Counted from the first letter of the stretch, positions 1 to 7,025 are shown. The stretch is DNA of 7,224 bases from Dehalococcoidia bacterium (GCA_030615035.1 JAUXAC010000039.1:1-7224), one strand, 5' to 3'. The notes: generated by a model not told the origin, from the letters alone. A program made the numbers and translations.

Positions 1-1368
1 TATCCTCAGCTCCTCAGGGGCAAGGTTGCATGAAAGGGTTGTCTCATTGCAGCCATAACCGCAGGTCTCCAGTTTCTCCCAGGCAGTGCCGTCTGAACTG
101 CACTGCTCAAGGTCATTATCTTCACACCTTTTCTCGCCTGCAGTGCATCCGGCAAGCTTTTCGCCTGCAACTGCAAAGGTGGAGAAGCCAGGGGTTTCTG
201 CCTCATAATAGGCATAGTCATTATCCTTGCTGACATAGACTGTGGTTAGCTTGTTCCATTGATTATTGGCATACCTGTAAAGAGAAACATTGTTCATGTC
301 TATACTGTTGCCGGATATCCAGGTGTTATTGACCCTGAACTTTATCTTGGCGCTCTCCACATTTGTTTCCTCTATGTTTGTGGCTGTTATATCAAAGTAT
401 TTGTAAACCTCGCCAGAAACATCCTCTGCTATTGTCGTGGGCTTTGCGGTAAGGCTCCCTACCTTCATCTCAACATCGGTTTTCTCTGCTATTAGCGTGA
501 ATTTTATCTGGGTTGGCGCAACAGCTGCATTATCAATAGCCATTGTTGCTTCCTCCCCTGCAGTGACCTTTGCCCAGCTCTTTGAAATGGAAACCGTTGG
601 TGTTGCCCCGGCCCCCCCGCCTCCATCTGTTGGGGCTTCTTCAGAGGGTGTTGGGCTTATTGTGATAGTTGATGAATGCGAACTGGAGCCGCCAAGGGAA
701 AGGGTAATGTCATAATTCGTTCCGGGAACCTCCCTTGACAGGAATGACCAGTTTGCTATAAAGGTCTGGTGAGCTGGTATGGTTATCGTGTCGTGCTGGG
801 GATCTCCGCTTGACTTGCTCATGGCAGTTCCGTCAAAGGACAGATTAAAGTATGTTGTAACAGCTGTGTCCAGGGGATTCCTTATCTTTATCTGGAGGAA
901 GAAGGGCTGGTTCGGTCCAGTGTATGTGTTGCCGGCTGGGTCATTGTCAACTATAACCCTCAGGACAGAGGGGTCCACAAATGTGATATAGTCTGTGGTG
1001 GATTCCTGCACGCTTGTTGCCTGCTGCTCCAGGGCATATGCCTTTATCTCATAGGTTCCTGCTGTCCCTGCTGTTACAACGAAGTTCTTTGTGGTTCCTG
1101 ATGTGGTTGCCACATAGTTCGTGTATTCCCCGCTTGCAGGGTCCGAAACTACCAGGCCATCTGTCTGCTTCAGGTTGAGCCTGGATACGGTTGCGCTGGC
1201 TGAGGAACCTGAAACAGTCACCCCAACCGTTACGCTCGTCCCTGTGGTATAGGATTTGGTGTTGTCAAAGCTCACTGTGGGGGTGTTTAGTGTAGCACTG
1301 GCAGGCAATACCAACAGTGCCAGGGCTAACAGAAACACCGTTCCCGTCACCAGGGTTTTATATTCCAT
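1..1368 (-). CDS. Secreted PGF-pre-PGF domain protein with six-cysteine module (C-terminus beyond window)
   Basis: This reading frame is open for 456 codons from the ATG at 1368-1366 to the window edge, so the C-terminus is missing. Residues 1-25 form a Sec-type signal peptide: a basic start, a Leu/Val/Ala core and an A-S-A cleavage site. Residues about 27-130 and 134-237 look like two beta-sandwich (CARDB/Ig-like) domains. A Pro/Ser/Glu and Gly-rich hinge (238-256, containing GGGGAGA) leads into a PGF-pre-PGF domain (about 263-402), recognised by SWAKVTAGEEA, the VYKYFDITATNIE stretch, IKFRVNNTWIS, VSLYRY and YYEAETPGFSTFAVAG. A cysteine module follows (C408, C415, C423, C436, C440, C447). 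The protein is exported and probably sits on the cell surface. By analogy with the paralogue at 5707-6627, the missing part may hold a second cysteine module and a membrane anchor; this is inferred. The start is fixed by the Shine-Dalgarno at 1372-1377. The exact function is unknown. Confidence 0.9.
   Translation of the reverse strand, partial: MEYKTLVTGTVFLLALALLVLPASATLNTPTVSFDNTKSYTTGTSVTVGVTVSGSSASATVSRLNLKQTDGLVVSDPASGEYTNYVATTSGTTKNFVVTAGTAGTYEIKAYALEQQATSVQESTTDYITFVDPSVLRVIVDNDPAGNTYTGPNQPFFLQIKIRNPLDTAVTTYFNLSFDGTAMSKSSGDPQHDTITIPAHQTFIANWSFLSREVPGTNYDITLSLGGSSSHSSTITISPTPSEEAPTDGGGGAGATPTVSISKSWAKVTAGEEATMAIDNAAVAPTQIKFTLIAEKTDVEMKVGSLTAKPTTIAEDVSGEVYKYFDITATNIEETNVESAKIKFRVNNTWISGNSIDMNNVSLYRYANNQWNKLTTVYVSKDNDYAYYEAETPGFSTFAVAGEKLAGCTAGEKRCEDNDLEQCSSDGTAWEKLETCGYGCNETTLSCNLAPEELRI
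278..345. repeat. Dispersed paralogous repeat, copy 2 (other copy at 6221-6288)
   Basis: This is the matching segment within the partial PGF-pre-PGF gene at the window start: 58 of 68 bases identical to 6221-6288, same orientation, no gaps. The two copies lie about 5.9 kb apart as direct repeats bracketing the giant gene, so recombination between them could in principle delete it. Confidence 0.85.
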
Positions 1369-1371
1369 ATC

Positions 1372-1377
1372 ATCACC
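1372..1377 (-). promoter_or_regulatory. Shine-Dalgarno GGTGAT touching the upstream stop codon
   Basis: On the minus strand the sequence GGTGAT lies three bases before the ATG at 1368-1366. It matches the archaeal 16S 3' end (anti-SD ATCACC). Its first G is the last base of the TAG that ends the 1421-residue protein. Ribosomes finishing that gene would be placed directly for the next start, which points to translational coupling. This site also decides the start of the downstream gene: a second ATG at 1373-1371 is in another frame and reaches a stop within a few codons. Confidence 0.8.
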
Positions 1378-4300
1378 TACTGCGGGTATGTGCAAACCCT
1401 CCCCATGAAGAATCTCTCAGGTGAGTTCGGATATAATTCTGCTGTTACAGTTCCCTGGACCTCAACACATGCCCCATATGAGGATGTTGGCCAGTTCTCG
1501 GATGGGTTTATTGTGGCATTGAGTATTCCTTGGGAATTTGTTTGCGGCGTGCCTGTCATTGGGCTTCCATTATGCGGATAAATAAGGTCACCACCTACCC
1601 CAGTTGTAAGGTCTACTGTTTGTGGCGGACCCCAATCGGTGAAATACATATAATACAAGGATACATTGGCATTAGCAATGGATGACATGTTGAAATAAGA
1701 TGCCCTTACCTCACCAATCAAAGCTCCATCTGGGGTTGTCATAACACCCTCCATCCCAGAGCCCGTGTCTGATTCCCATTGGCCAAAGCACTCAAATGCG
1801 CTGACCTGAAGTATTATCCCATTGTCAAAGCCTGCTGTTTCCTCTATCCCTGTGGAGGAATTGACCCACCAGAATGCCCTGTACATGCCTGATGTGGATA
1901 TGTTAAGCATAACCTGGGCAATTCCCTGTGCATCTGTTGTGTTGTCATTGACAACAAACTCCCCGGCGGATAGGGGGGCGGTGAAGCCCTTCTTGTCAAA
2001 ATTCATCCCTCCAATCTGGGTGATTGTAACATTCGCGCCAATATCCTTTGAGCTATTCACCCATTCTACATAGAAGGGAATGGTGAAATTACTATCCTTC
2101 CTGTGCCTGCCTCCCCAACTCCACTCATTTGACCAGTAATTACTTTTCCGATCTGAACCTACCAGGGTTGTGTAGTCTGACTCAGTTGAGGAGAATATGA
2201 ATGGGATGCAGTATTCAAAGTCACGAAGGTAAAGACCACCCCCTATATAGTTCCCTGCAACATAGGGCCCTCTCAGACTGTAGCCTGCACCTGTTATATT
2301 ATCCGTTCCATTTGTCCCGTTCATTTTTACATATATTGTATCCCATGTCCCGGGTGTTGTATTGTCTATCACCAGTATGTGCTCTGACCTGTTGAAGATG
2401 TTTTCAAATACGCAGTATTCATTATTCTGGCTCTTTACAGTATCATTTGCATAGATTCCACCAAGACCCCAGGCCCTCATGTTTGCTACAAGGTCAGCCA
2501 ACTGCTGGGCTGAAACATTGTAATAATATAAGGGGTCGCCCACGCCCCAGACATCCCCTGCATTGCCCATGCTTTCATTTCCTGTGGGGTCTGTTATATT
2601 AAGGGTTGCATCGTTCTGTGAATAGTCGCCTTCAAGCCTGAACTTCTTCTGCAATGGCTGTATGCTCTGGTCACCGGGCCATGGCGACTGCGGGGATATG
2701 ACACTATATGTCTTGATTTGGGCGAATATGTCTACTGTCACCTTGTCGCTCCTGTTGTCTGTCAGTTCAAACATCACCATGCCGTCTCCCTTTTCAAGGT
2801 TTGAGGGCAATACAAAGTTTACAGTGACATTATACCCGCCGGTTGCTAAGATTGTTGTTGTGTTTGTTACGCTTTCCATATCCACCTGCTCCCCTGTCAT
2901 GAAATCCATCCTTTTTACCTTCACCCCTGTGATGTTATGTTCTGACCAGATTTCGATTGTTTTGTTCTCCCCGGGCTGCCAGGTATAGGCGCTGGTGTTC
3001 CAGACGTCCTGCGACATGATATATGCCTGGAATGGGAAAACTGCAAAACCTCCGAATGCTGTATCGCAGGTGTCATCAGATGTGCCCACAGTGTTGTTGT
3101 TGTCGCAGACCCTGATAATGGAGTCATAGAACCCTGAATACCATGAGCCGTTATTGTTTTCAACAAGGGTGCTGAAGTTGACAGGCCAGAACGCATAGTA
3201 TGAGGTTTCATTACTGATGTTTACCGAAGGCGCATTGGAAACATCCAAGACGGTTGGCCCCCTGGAGGGGTCAAAGTTGATAAGCCTTGAAAGGGTTATG
3301 GTCCCGTTCGTCACGTATTTTGACATATTATTCATGTATACCACATTCTGTACGGTGAAGTTAATGGTTGAGTTGGGGCCCACATCCCAGTTTGTCATGT
3401 AGGGCCAGAAATTGAAGTTCTTGCATTCAAACCCTCCTGGAAGGGAATCCGTGTAGTTCTGCCATTTCGCATCCCATAATGAGAAATAGAAACCAGAAAG
3501 CTGCGAAGCTGCAGAGTAAGGGCAGGAACCTCCTCCAGAAAAGGTAAGGTTCAGTGAAACCCGGCCGTTGGAATCGGACTTGGCTCCGCCTCCATCAACA
3601 GAGAAGCATGCGCTCACATCCCTGCCTGTGAATTCCTCCCTTATGGTCCCCTTCTTTATAACCACGCTCTCCTGGGGCTGCTCTGTCTCCACATCCATTA
3701 CAAAGCCCTGGAATTCCAGCTTATTTGCTGTGCAGGACATTGCAGTGCCGCCCATTCCCATTGGCCCTCCGCCAGGGCCTCCCATTCCGCCTTCTTCCAT
3801 TTCACCACCACCAGGATCCCCCATCATGCCCCCGAACATGGGTCCTACAAAGCCCATTACATACTTGGCGAAGAAGAACCCGTCCCCTGTGAGGGTCTCG
3901 TTCTGTGTCCCGGAAACCTGGTATATTGCCTGCACCTTTATAAGGGTCGGGCCTGTCAGGTTCTCGGGTATGAAAGCTGTTATCTTCTTCGTGCCTGAAT
4001 CATACTTGTATTCTATCCCCAGGGTGTCCGAGGCCCCTCCAAAGGAGAACTCGCCCATGGAGGTTAAAGCTGTAACCTCCACATTTGTGATGTTAGGGGT
4101 TGTGAAAGTTGATTTCGCTGATATGTTCCTGACCTCGAGCTTGAATGAAGCATTTCTTCCCGGCCTCAGCAGCACATGGAACTTGTCCCTGCCCATTCTT
4201 GTCACAGGGATGACCCTGAGCTTGTAGTTCTGGGTGGTGAAGTAGCCAGTTACGGTATATTGTGTCGGGGATGTTGAGTAATTGACCGTGGCATTCAGTG

Positions 4301-5642
4301 TTATCTTGTATTTGCCTGCTGCCCCTGATGGCGTCATGAAGGTGGCTGTGCACATGCTGCTTCCCATGAACTTTAGGGAGGTAGCTGTTCCTGTTCCATT
4401 GGCTGTTATGCTTTCGGTAACATTCTTGCCCGTCTCTATATTCGTGACGTCCAGTATCTGGACCGTTGTGCCGTTGCAACCCCATATCCCCTTGCTTCCT
4501 GCTGAGGTTATTACAGGCAGGAACTCCCCTGTAGAAAGGTCAAAGGCCTTTATGTCAAAGCTTGCATTGCTGCCAGGGGATATGACCTTGTCCCCGCCCC
4601 AGAAGTCAAAGAAGTCCCCGAAGCTTGACCTCTCCAGGGAAAGCCTGACATCCTGCACCGTAAAGGTGGACTGGGTCTCCTCTGTTGTGGAACCTATTGT
4701 GGAGTTTATCCTTACTGTATAGGTCCCTGTTGTGGTGGAGGGAAGGGTCAAATTGTAATCATATATTCCCAGGAAGGTGTTGGTCAGGGATATGGACTCC
4801 TCTGTCCCGTTGGGATAAACGATTACCGCATCAACTGTTGCGCCTGTCTGGGGGTCATTGCTTGCGTTCTTTACCTTTGTCCGGATGTCCACAACACTGC
4901 CCGGTGAGAAGAAGGCAGAGGACTGCGAGTTGTTGTCAAGCGTAAGGCCGGCAACAGAGTATTTCTTTATTGTGAAGACCAGGTGCTTGCCGTACATATC
5001 GGCAACATAATCCCCTGGCTCTGCAGTGCTTGCTATGGTGAAGGAATGGGTTGTGGTCCCGTCGGCTATGGTTGCGTTGGCCTGCTCTGCTCCCCAGTTA
5101 TCAGGACCGGCAATCTTCCCGTTGCCCGAGTATATTCCCATTGCTATGCTGTAGCCGGAACCCAAGGCAGAGCCGTTCTCGTATTTCGCAGTGGTCTTTA
5201 TGGTTATGGAATCACCCGGTGCAAAGGGCGGCTGGTTGCCTATGAACTCAAAGGAGGCATCCTGGAAATATGAGGTATTGGTGGTCAGGTTTTTCTCTAT
5301 AAGGCTGGTTGAATTGGTGTTCACACTCACCGTGAATTCTCCCTCAAAGTCCGGTAAGAATATGCTCATATTGAAGGCGCCTGTTGTTCCATCGGTATTG
5401 GTTGAATTAACATAGATGGAACTGTTGGTCGTATTGGTTACCCTGACCGTTACATTCAGGCTTGCAGCACTGCCGGACTCAAAAGTTTCTCCTGTCACGA
5501 ACACGGTGGAATTCGGGATAATATAGTCAGGGACGTATGCCCTCATATAGCTGTCATCACTGCCGGCGCTAACCGCTACACTAAAGCATAGAACAAGCAG
5601 AACGAAAACTACAATTCCCCCGGACTTATAATCCAACCCCAT
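1377..5642 (-). CDS. Giant secreted, sequon-rich multidomain surface protein (1421 aa)
   Basis: I do not recognise this as a named protein. Residues 1-26 are a signal peptide (hydrophobic 10-24, cleavage near V-S-A). No second membrane span or sorting motif is visible at the C-terminus, which ends GRVCTYPQ. The N-terminal half (27-595) appears to be about five beta-sandwich domains of 100-140 residues. Each opens with a Pro-Gly or Pro-Asn turn before a beta strand (P43-N44, P142-G143, P247-G248, P356-G357, P494-G495), and many close with G-x-Y-x-V/I-x-x-N, as in macroglobulin (MG2)- or CARDB-like folds. Residues 596-635 are a Gly/Met-rich linker. The C-terminal half (636-1421) starts with a carboxypeptidase-regulatory-like stretch (SDSNGRVSLNLT). 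It then repeats the turn motif at 756, 890 and 989 and carries Ig-like segments near 1220-1270 and 1380-1421. By hand count there are about 63 N-x-S/T sequons. Candidate roles are S-layer-like coat, sheath or adhesin; this is inferred from architecture only. The gene is flanked by two PGF-pre-PGF paralogues. Confidence 0.93.
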   Translation of the reverse strand: MGLDYKSGGIVVFVLLVLCFSVAVSAGSDDSYMRAYVPDYIIPNSTVFVTGETFESGSAASLNVTVRVTNTTNSSIYVNSTNTDGTTGAFNMSIFLPDFEGEFTVSVNTNSTSLIEKNLTTNTSYFQDASFEFIGNQPPFAPGDSITIKTTAKYENGSALGSGYSIAMGIYSGNGKIAGPDNWGAEQANATIADGTTTHSFTIASTAEPGDYVADMYGKHLVFTIKKYSVAGLTLDNNSQSSAFFSPGSVVDIRTKVKNASNDPQTGATVDAVIVYPNGTEESISLTNTFLGIYDYNLTLPSTTTGTYTVRINSTIGSTTEETQSTFTVQDVRLSLERSSFGDFFDFWGGDKVISPGSNASFDIKAFDLSTGEFLPVITSAGSKGIWGCNGTTVQILDVTNIETGKNVTESITANGTGTATSLKFMGSSMCTATFMTPSGAAGKYKITLNATVNYSTSPTQYTVTGYFTTQNYKLRVIPVTRMGRDKFHVLLRPGRNASFKLEVRNISAKSTFTTPNITNVEVTALTSMGEFSFGGASDTLGIEYKYDSGTKKITAFIPENLTGPTLIKVQAIYQVSGTQNETLTGDGFFFAKYVMGFVGPMFGGMMGDPGGGEMEEGGMGGPGGGPMGMGGTAMSCTANKLEFQGFVMDVETEQPQESVVIKKGTIREEFTGRDVSACFSVDGGGAKSDSNGRVSLNLTFSGGGSCPYSAASQLSGFYFSLWDAKWQNYTDSLPGGFECKNFNFWPYMTNWDVGPNSTINFTVQNVVYMNNMSKYVTNGTITLSRLINFDPSRGPTVLDVSNAPSVNISNETSYYAFWPVNFSTLVENNNGSWYSGFYDSIIRVCDNNNTVGTSDDTCDTAFGGFAVFPFQAYIMSQDVWNTSAYTWQPGENKTIEIWSEHNITGVKVKRMDFMTGEQVDMESVTNTTTILATGGYNVTVNFVLPSNLEKGDGMVMFELTDNRSDKVTVDIFAQIKTYSVISPQSPWPGDQSIQPLQKKFRLEGDYSQNDATLNITDPTGNESMGNAGDVWGVGDPLYYYNVSAQQLADLVANMRAWGLGGIYANDTVKSQNNEYCVFENIFNRSEHILVIDNTTPGTWDTIYVKMNGTNGTDNITGAGYSLRGPYVAGNYIGGGLYLRDFEYCIPFIFSSTESDYTTLVGSDRKSNYWSNEWSWGGRHRKDSNFTIPFYVEWVNSSKDIGANVTITQIGGMNFDKKGFTAPLSAGEFVVNDNTTDAQGIAQVMLNISTSGMYRAFWWVNSSTGIEETAGFDNGIILQVSAFECFGQWESDTGSGMEGVMTTPDGALIGEVRASYFNMSSIANANVSLYYMYFTDWGPPQTVDLTTGVGGDLIYPHNGSPMTGTPQTNSQGILNATINPSENWPTSSYGACVEVQGTVTAELYPNSPERFFMGRVCTYPQ
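3738..3857 (-). other. Gly/Met-rich linker region inside the giant protein (residues 596-635)
   Basis: Forty codons encode a low-complexity segment with 18 Gly and 9 Met plus a few Pro and Glu (for example MFGGMMGDPGGGEMEE). It sits between two halves of the protein that differ sharply in Trp and Cys content, and the first Cys of the C-terminal half (C637) follows directly. It is probably a flexible hinge. The methionines could alternatively bind soft metals such as Cu(I), but there is no His or Cys within the segment to strengthen that reading. Confidence 0.85.
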
Positions 5643-5706
5643 TTAACCAATATTTTGATTTACTTCTTTATATATTTTTTGTTTTTCCTCTGGAAATCCC
5701 TCTAAG
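5643..5706. other. 64-nt intergenic spacer
   Basis: This AT-rich spacer lies between the stop of the membrane-anchored PGF-pre-PGF protein and the start of the giant protein. It contains the TATA box at 5667-5677. On the minus strand it is A-rich rather than T-rich after the upstream stop, and I see no hairpin followed by a T run, so no transcription terminator is called here. Confidence 0.7.
5667..5677 (-). promoter_or_regulatory. TATA box for the giant surface protein gene
   Basis: The minus strand reads AAATATATAAA, in an A-rich context that includes a purine-rich stretch just upstream where a TFB recognition element would lie. The core TATATAAA is centred about 28-29 nt before the ATG at 5642, which places the predicted transcription start at or within a few bases of that ATG. 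No convincing Shine-Dalgarno precedes the ATG (only GGTTAA), so a leaderless or near-leaderless transcript fits. This is the strongest TATA element in the window. It suggests the giant gene has its own promoter apart from any read-through from the gene at 5707-6627. Confidence 0.65.
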
Positions 5707-6627
5707 CTACTTATGGAATTTTAGATAGGCCCCAAGGGCTATCACTATAACAACAAGAATTCCTATCATAACCTGGGATATAATAAGGGCCATGTACAGA
5801 GGCTCGGCATTCACTTTTGGCTCTTCCTCTGCGCATATAATGCAGCCCCCCGGACAGTTCCTGACCGTCTCCCATCCTGTTCCATTGATTTTGCACTGCT
5901 GAAGGTCATTACCAAAGCATTTCTGCTCCCCCGCATTGCAGACCTTTACTTCAGGGCAGGTTTCAGCTCTGCATGCCCCTGCATCGCAGCCGTATGCGCA
6001 GTTCTCCGTAAGGTTCCAGGCCATCCCGTCCCCTGAGCACTGGTAAAGGTCATTGGCTATGCATTTTGTCAAGCCAGGGCTGCATAACAGCTCTGCCTCC
6101 CCCTTCTCACCGGAAATAGCATAAAGGGAAAACTTATCTGCCAGGGCCTCATAGTATGCGTGGTTTTCATCCTCCCTTATAAGTGTTGTATTTAGCCCTG
6201 ACCAGGATGTTTCATAACGGTAAAGAGAAATATTATTTTTGTCTATGTTGTTGCCGGAAATCCAGGTGTTGGTGACCCTGAACCTTATGGTTGCCCTTTC
6301 CAGGTTTTCAGCCTGGATGTTTGTGGATATTATTCGTATGTATTTGTAAACCTCTTCCGGTGCAGGGGATTCTATAAGGGTGTCATTATCACTAAGGACA
6401 TTCAGCTCAATATCCACGTTCTCTGTCATGCTCTTCAGGGTGAATTTTATTTCTGTGAAGGGAATATCATCCCGGTCTATTGAAAACAGGGCATCATCCC
6501 CTGCCTGGAGCCTGTGCCATAATTTTGATGTGGAGGCCAAAGTATCTGCATTTGAATAACTGATTAGGGAAATCAATACAAGGGCAAAAACTGCAAGACC
6601 AGTTATTCTGGAAACATTCCAACCCAT
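5707..6627 (-). CDS. Membrane-anchored PGF-pre-PGF domain protein with two six-cysteine modules (306 aa)
   Basis: Residues 1-27 form a signal peptide (hydrophobic 10-22, cleavage near S-N-A). A PGF-pre-PGF domain fills about 35-173, seen in LWHRLQAGDDALFSI, EVYKYIRIISTNIQ, IRFRVTNTWIS, ISLYRY and YYEALADKFSLYAISG. Two cysteine modules follow: C182-C219 and C230-C265, with one extra Cys at 224. Residues about 277-302 are a C-terminal membrane helix ending in a short basic tail (KFHK), so most of the protein should face outward with a tail anchor. PGF-pre-PGF proteins typically end in a PGF-CTERM archaeosortase signal. None is present here and the transmembrane helix replaces it. It is a shorter paralogue of the gene at 1-1368, lacking the two beta-sandwich domains. 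It lies directly upstream of the giant secreted protein, which suggests a role as anchor or assembly partner (inference). The start is supported by the signal peptide and by a TATA-like element 26-27 nt upstream. Confidence 0.93.
   Translation of the reverse strand: MGWNVSRITGLAVFALVLISLISYSNADTLASTSKLWHRLQAGDDALFSIDRDDIPFTEIKFTLKSMTENVDIELNVLSDNDTLIESPAPEEVYKYIRIISTNIQAENLERATIRFRVTNTWISGNNIDKNNISLYRYETSWSGLNTTLIREDENHAYYEALADKFSLYAISGEKGEAELLCSPGLTKCIANDLYQCSGDGMAWNLTENCAYGCDAGACRAETCPEVKVCNAGEQKCFGNDLQQCKINGTGWETVRNCPGGCIICAEEEPKVNAEPLYMALIISQVMIGILVVIVIALGAYLKFHK
6221..6288. repeat. Dispersed paralogous repeat, copy 1 (other copy at 278-345)
   Basis: This 68-nt stretch of the PGF-pre-PGF coding region matches 278-345 at 58 of 68 positions by hand alignment, with no gaps. 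It encodes the conserved core around FRV-N/T-N-TWISGN and the SLYRY motif. The similarity comes from the shared domain and indicates that the two genes flanking the giant protein arose by duplication or have recombined. Confidence 0.85.
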
Positions 6628-6649
6628 GGATAGAATTTAGGTTTCCTTC

Positions 6650-6657
6650 TTAATAAG
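6650..6657 (-). promoter_or_regulatory. TATA-like element for the membrane-anchored PGF-pre-PGF gene
   Basis: The minus strand reads CTTATTAA, preceded by AAAA, just after the TAG of the DUF192 gene. Its centre is 26-27 nt before the ATG at 6627, the expected distance for a transcript starting at the start codon. No Shine-Dalgarno is seen (the gap reads GAAGGAAACC then an AT-rich stretch, with GAAGGA too far upstream), consistent with a leaderless mRNA. The match is weaker than the element at 5667-5677, and co-transcription from the DUF192 gene is also possible given the 36-nt gap. Confidence 0.45.
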
Positions 6658-6663
6658 TTTTGG

Positions 6664-7023
6664 CTAAACCCTGAACTCCAGCAAATCCCCAATCCCTGTC
6701 CTGGTTTCCTTAATCCTGCCCGCCCTGAGCTCCAGGGCATATTTCGCACTGGCACCGGGGCTGTAAGCGCGCCAGGGCTTCAGGTTCTCCCTGATGTCCG
6801 AAACCCTTTTTGAGGAGTCCAGAAAGATTATGTCCAGGGGGAAGCGCATGAAGGGGGTCCAGAAGCCTGGTTTTCCTGGCCTGGGGAATACAAAGAGCAT
6901 GCCCGAGTCCCTTGGAAAGGATTTGACCCTCCTGAACATTAAGCCCCTGGCCTTCTTCCAGAAGGACCCTGCAACCTCTGTTTTCCTGCAGAGGATGGTT
7001 TTCCTGGTCCTATTCCTTATCAT
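6664..7023 (-). CDS. DUF192 (COG1430) family protein
   Basis: This 119-residue protein matches the DUF192 family in full. The hallmarks in order are ARGLMFR (25-31), a GMLFVF strand (41-46), FWTPFMRFPLDIIFLD (54-69), V-x-x-I (74-77), a P-G-A-S-A-K-Y-A-L-E-L-R-A-G run (89-102) and a final G-I-x-G-D (110-113). The family forms a small beta-rich fold found widely in bacteria and archaea, with no settled biochemical role. There is no signal peptide; the N-terminus is basic (MIRNRTRK), so this copy is probably cytoplasmic, whereas many bacterial members are exported. Length is normal for archaeal members. It starts 23 nt after the stop of the Hel308-like gene, and its likely TATA box lies within that gene's last codons. 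Confidence 0.93.
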   Translation of the reverse strand: MIRNRTRKTILCRKTEVAGSFWKKARGLMFRRVKSFPRDSGMLFVFPRPGKPGFWTPFMRFPLDIIFLDSSKRVSDIRENLKPWRAYSPGASAKYALELRAGRIKETRTGIGDLLEFRV

Positions 7024-7025
7024 GT

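Noticed and set aside
437..715. A plus-strand frame of 92 codons with a hydrophobic stretch
   Set aside because: It is antisense to the partial PGF-pre-PGF gene, whose frame is continuous and carries conserved domain motifs over the same bases.
1377..1379. TAG as a possible pyrrolysine codon, since three of the four visible stops are TAG
   Set aside because: Reading through gives only about 8-12 codons before another stop at each gene, and every protein already ends sensibly at the TAG.
3040..3130. A calcium-binding loop in the giant protein between two close cysteines (VCDNNNTVGTSDDTCD)
   Set aside because: The Asp/Asn spacing does not match an EF-hand or dockerin loop. A small disulfide loop is enough to explain it.
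3568..4227. A 219-codon open frame on the plus strand
   Set aside because: It is antisense to the giant protein and its Pro-rich stretch is the complement of the Gly-rich linker codons. It has no recognisable domain, and the minus-strand frame has a signal peptide, sequons and domain repeats.
4093..4485. A 130-codon minus-strand open frame, and a similar 96-codon one at 2921-3211
   Set aside because: Both lie inside the giant gene in another frame, have irregular composition and no motif. They are chance frames within a long coding region.
5643..5706. A possible transcription terminator between the membrane-anchored protein and the giant gene
   Set aside because: There is no stem-loop and no T run on the minus strand. 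The AT-richness is explained by the TATA box.
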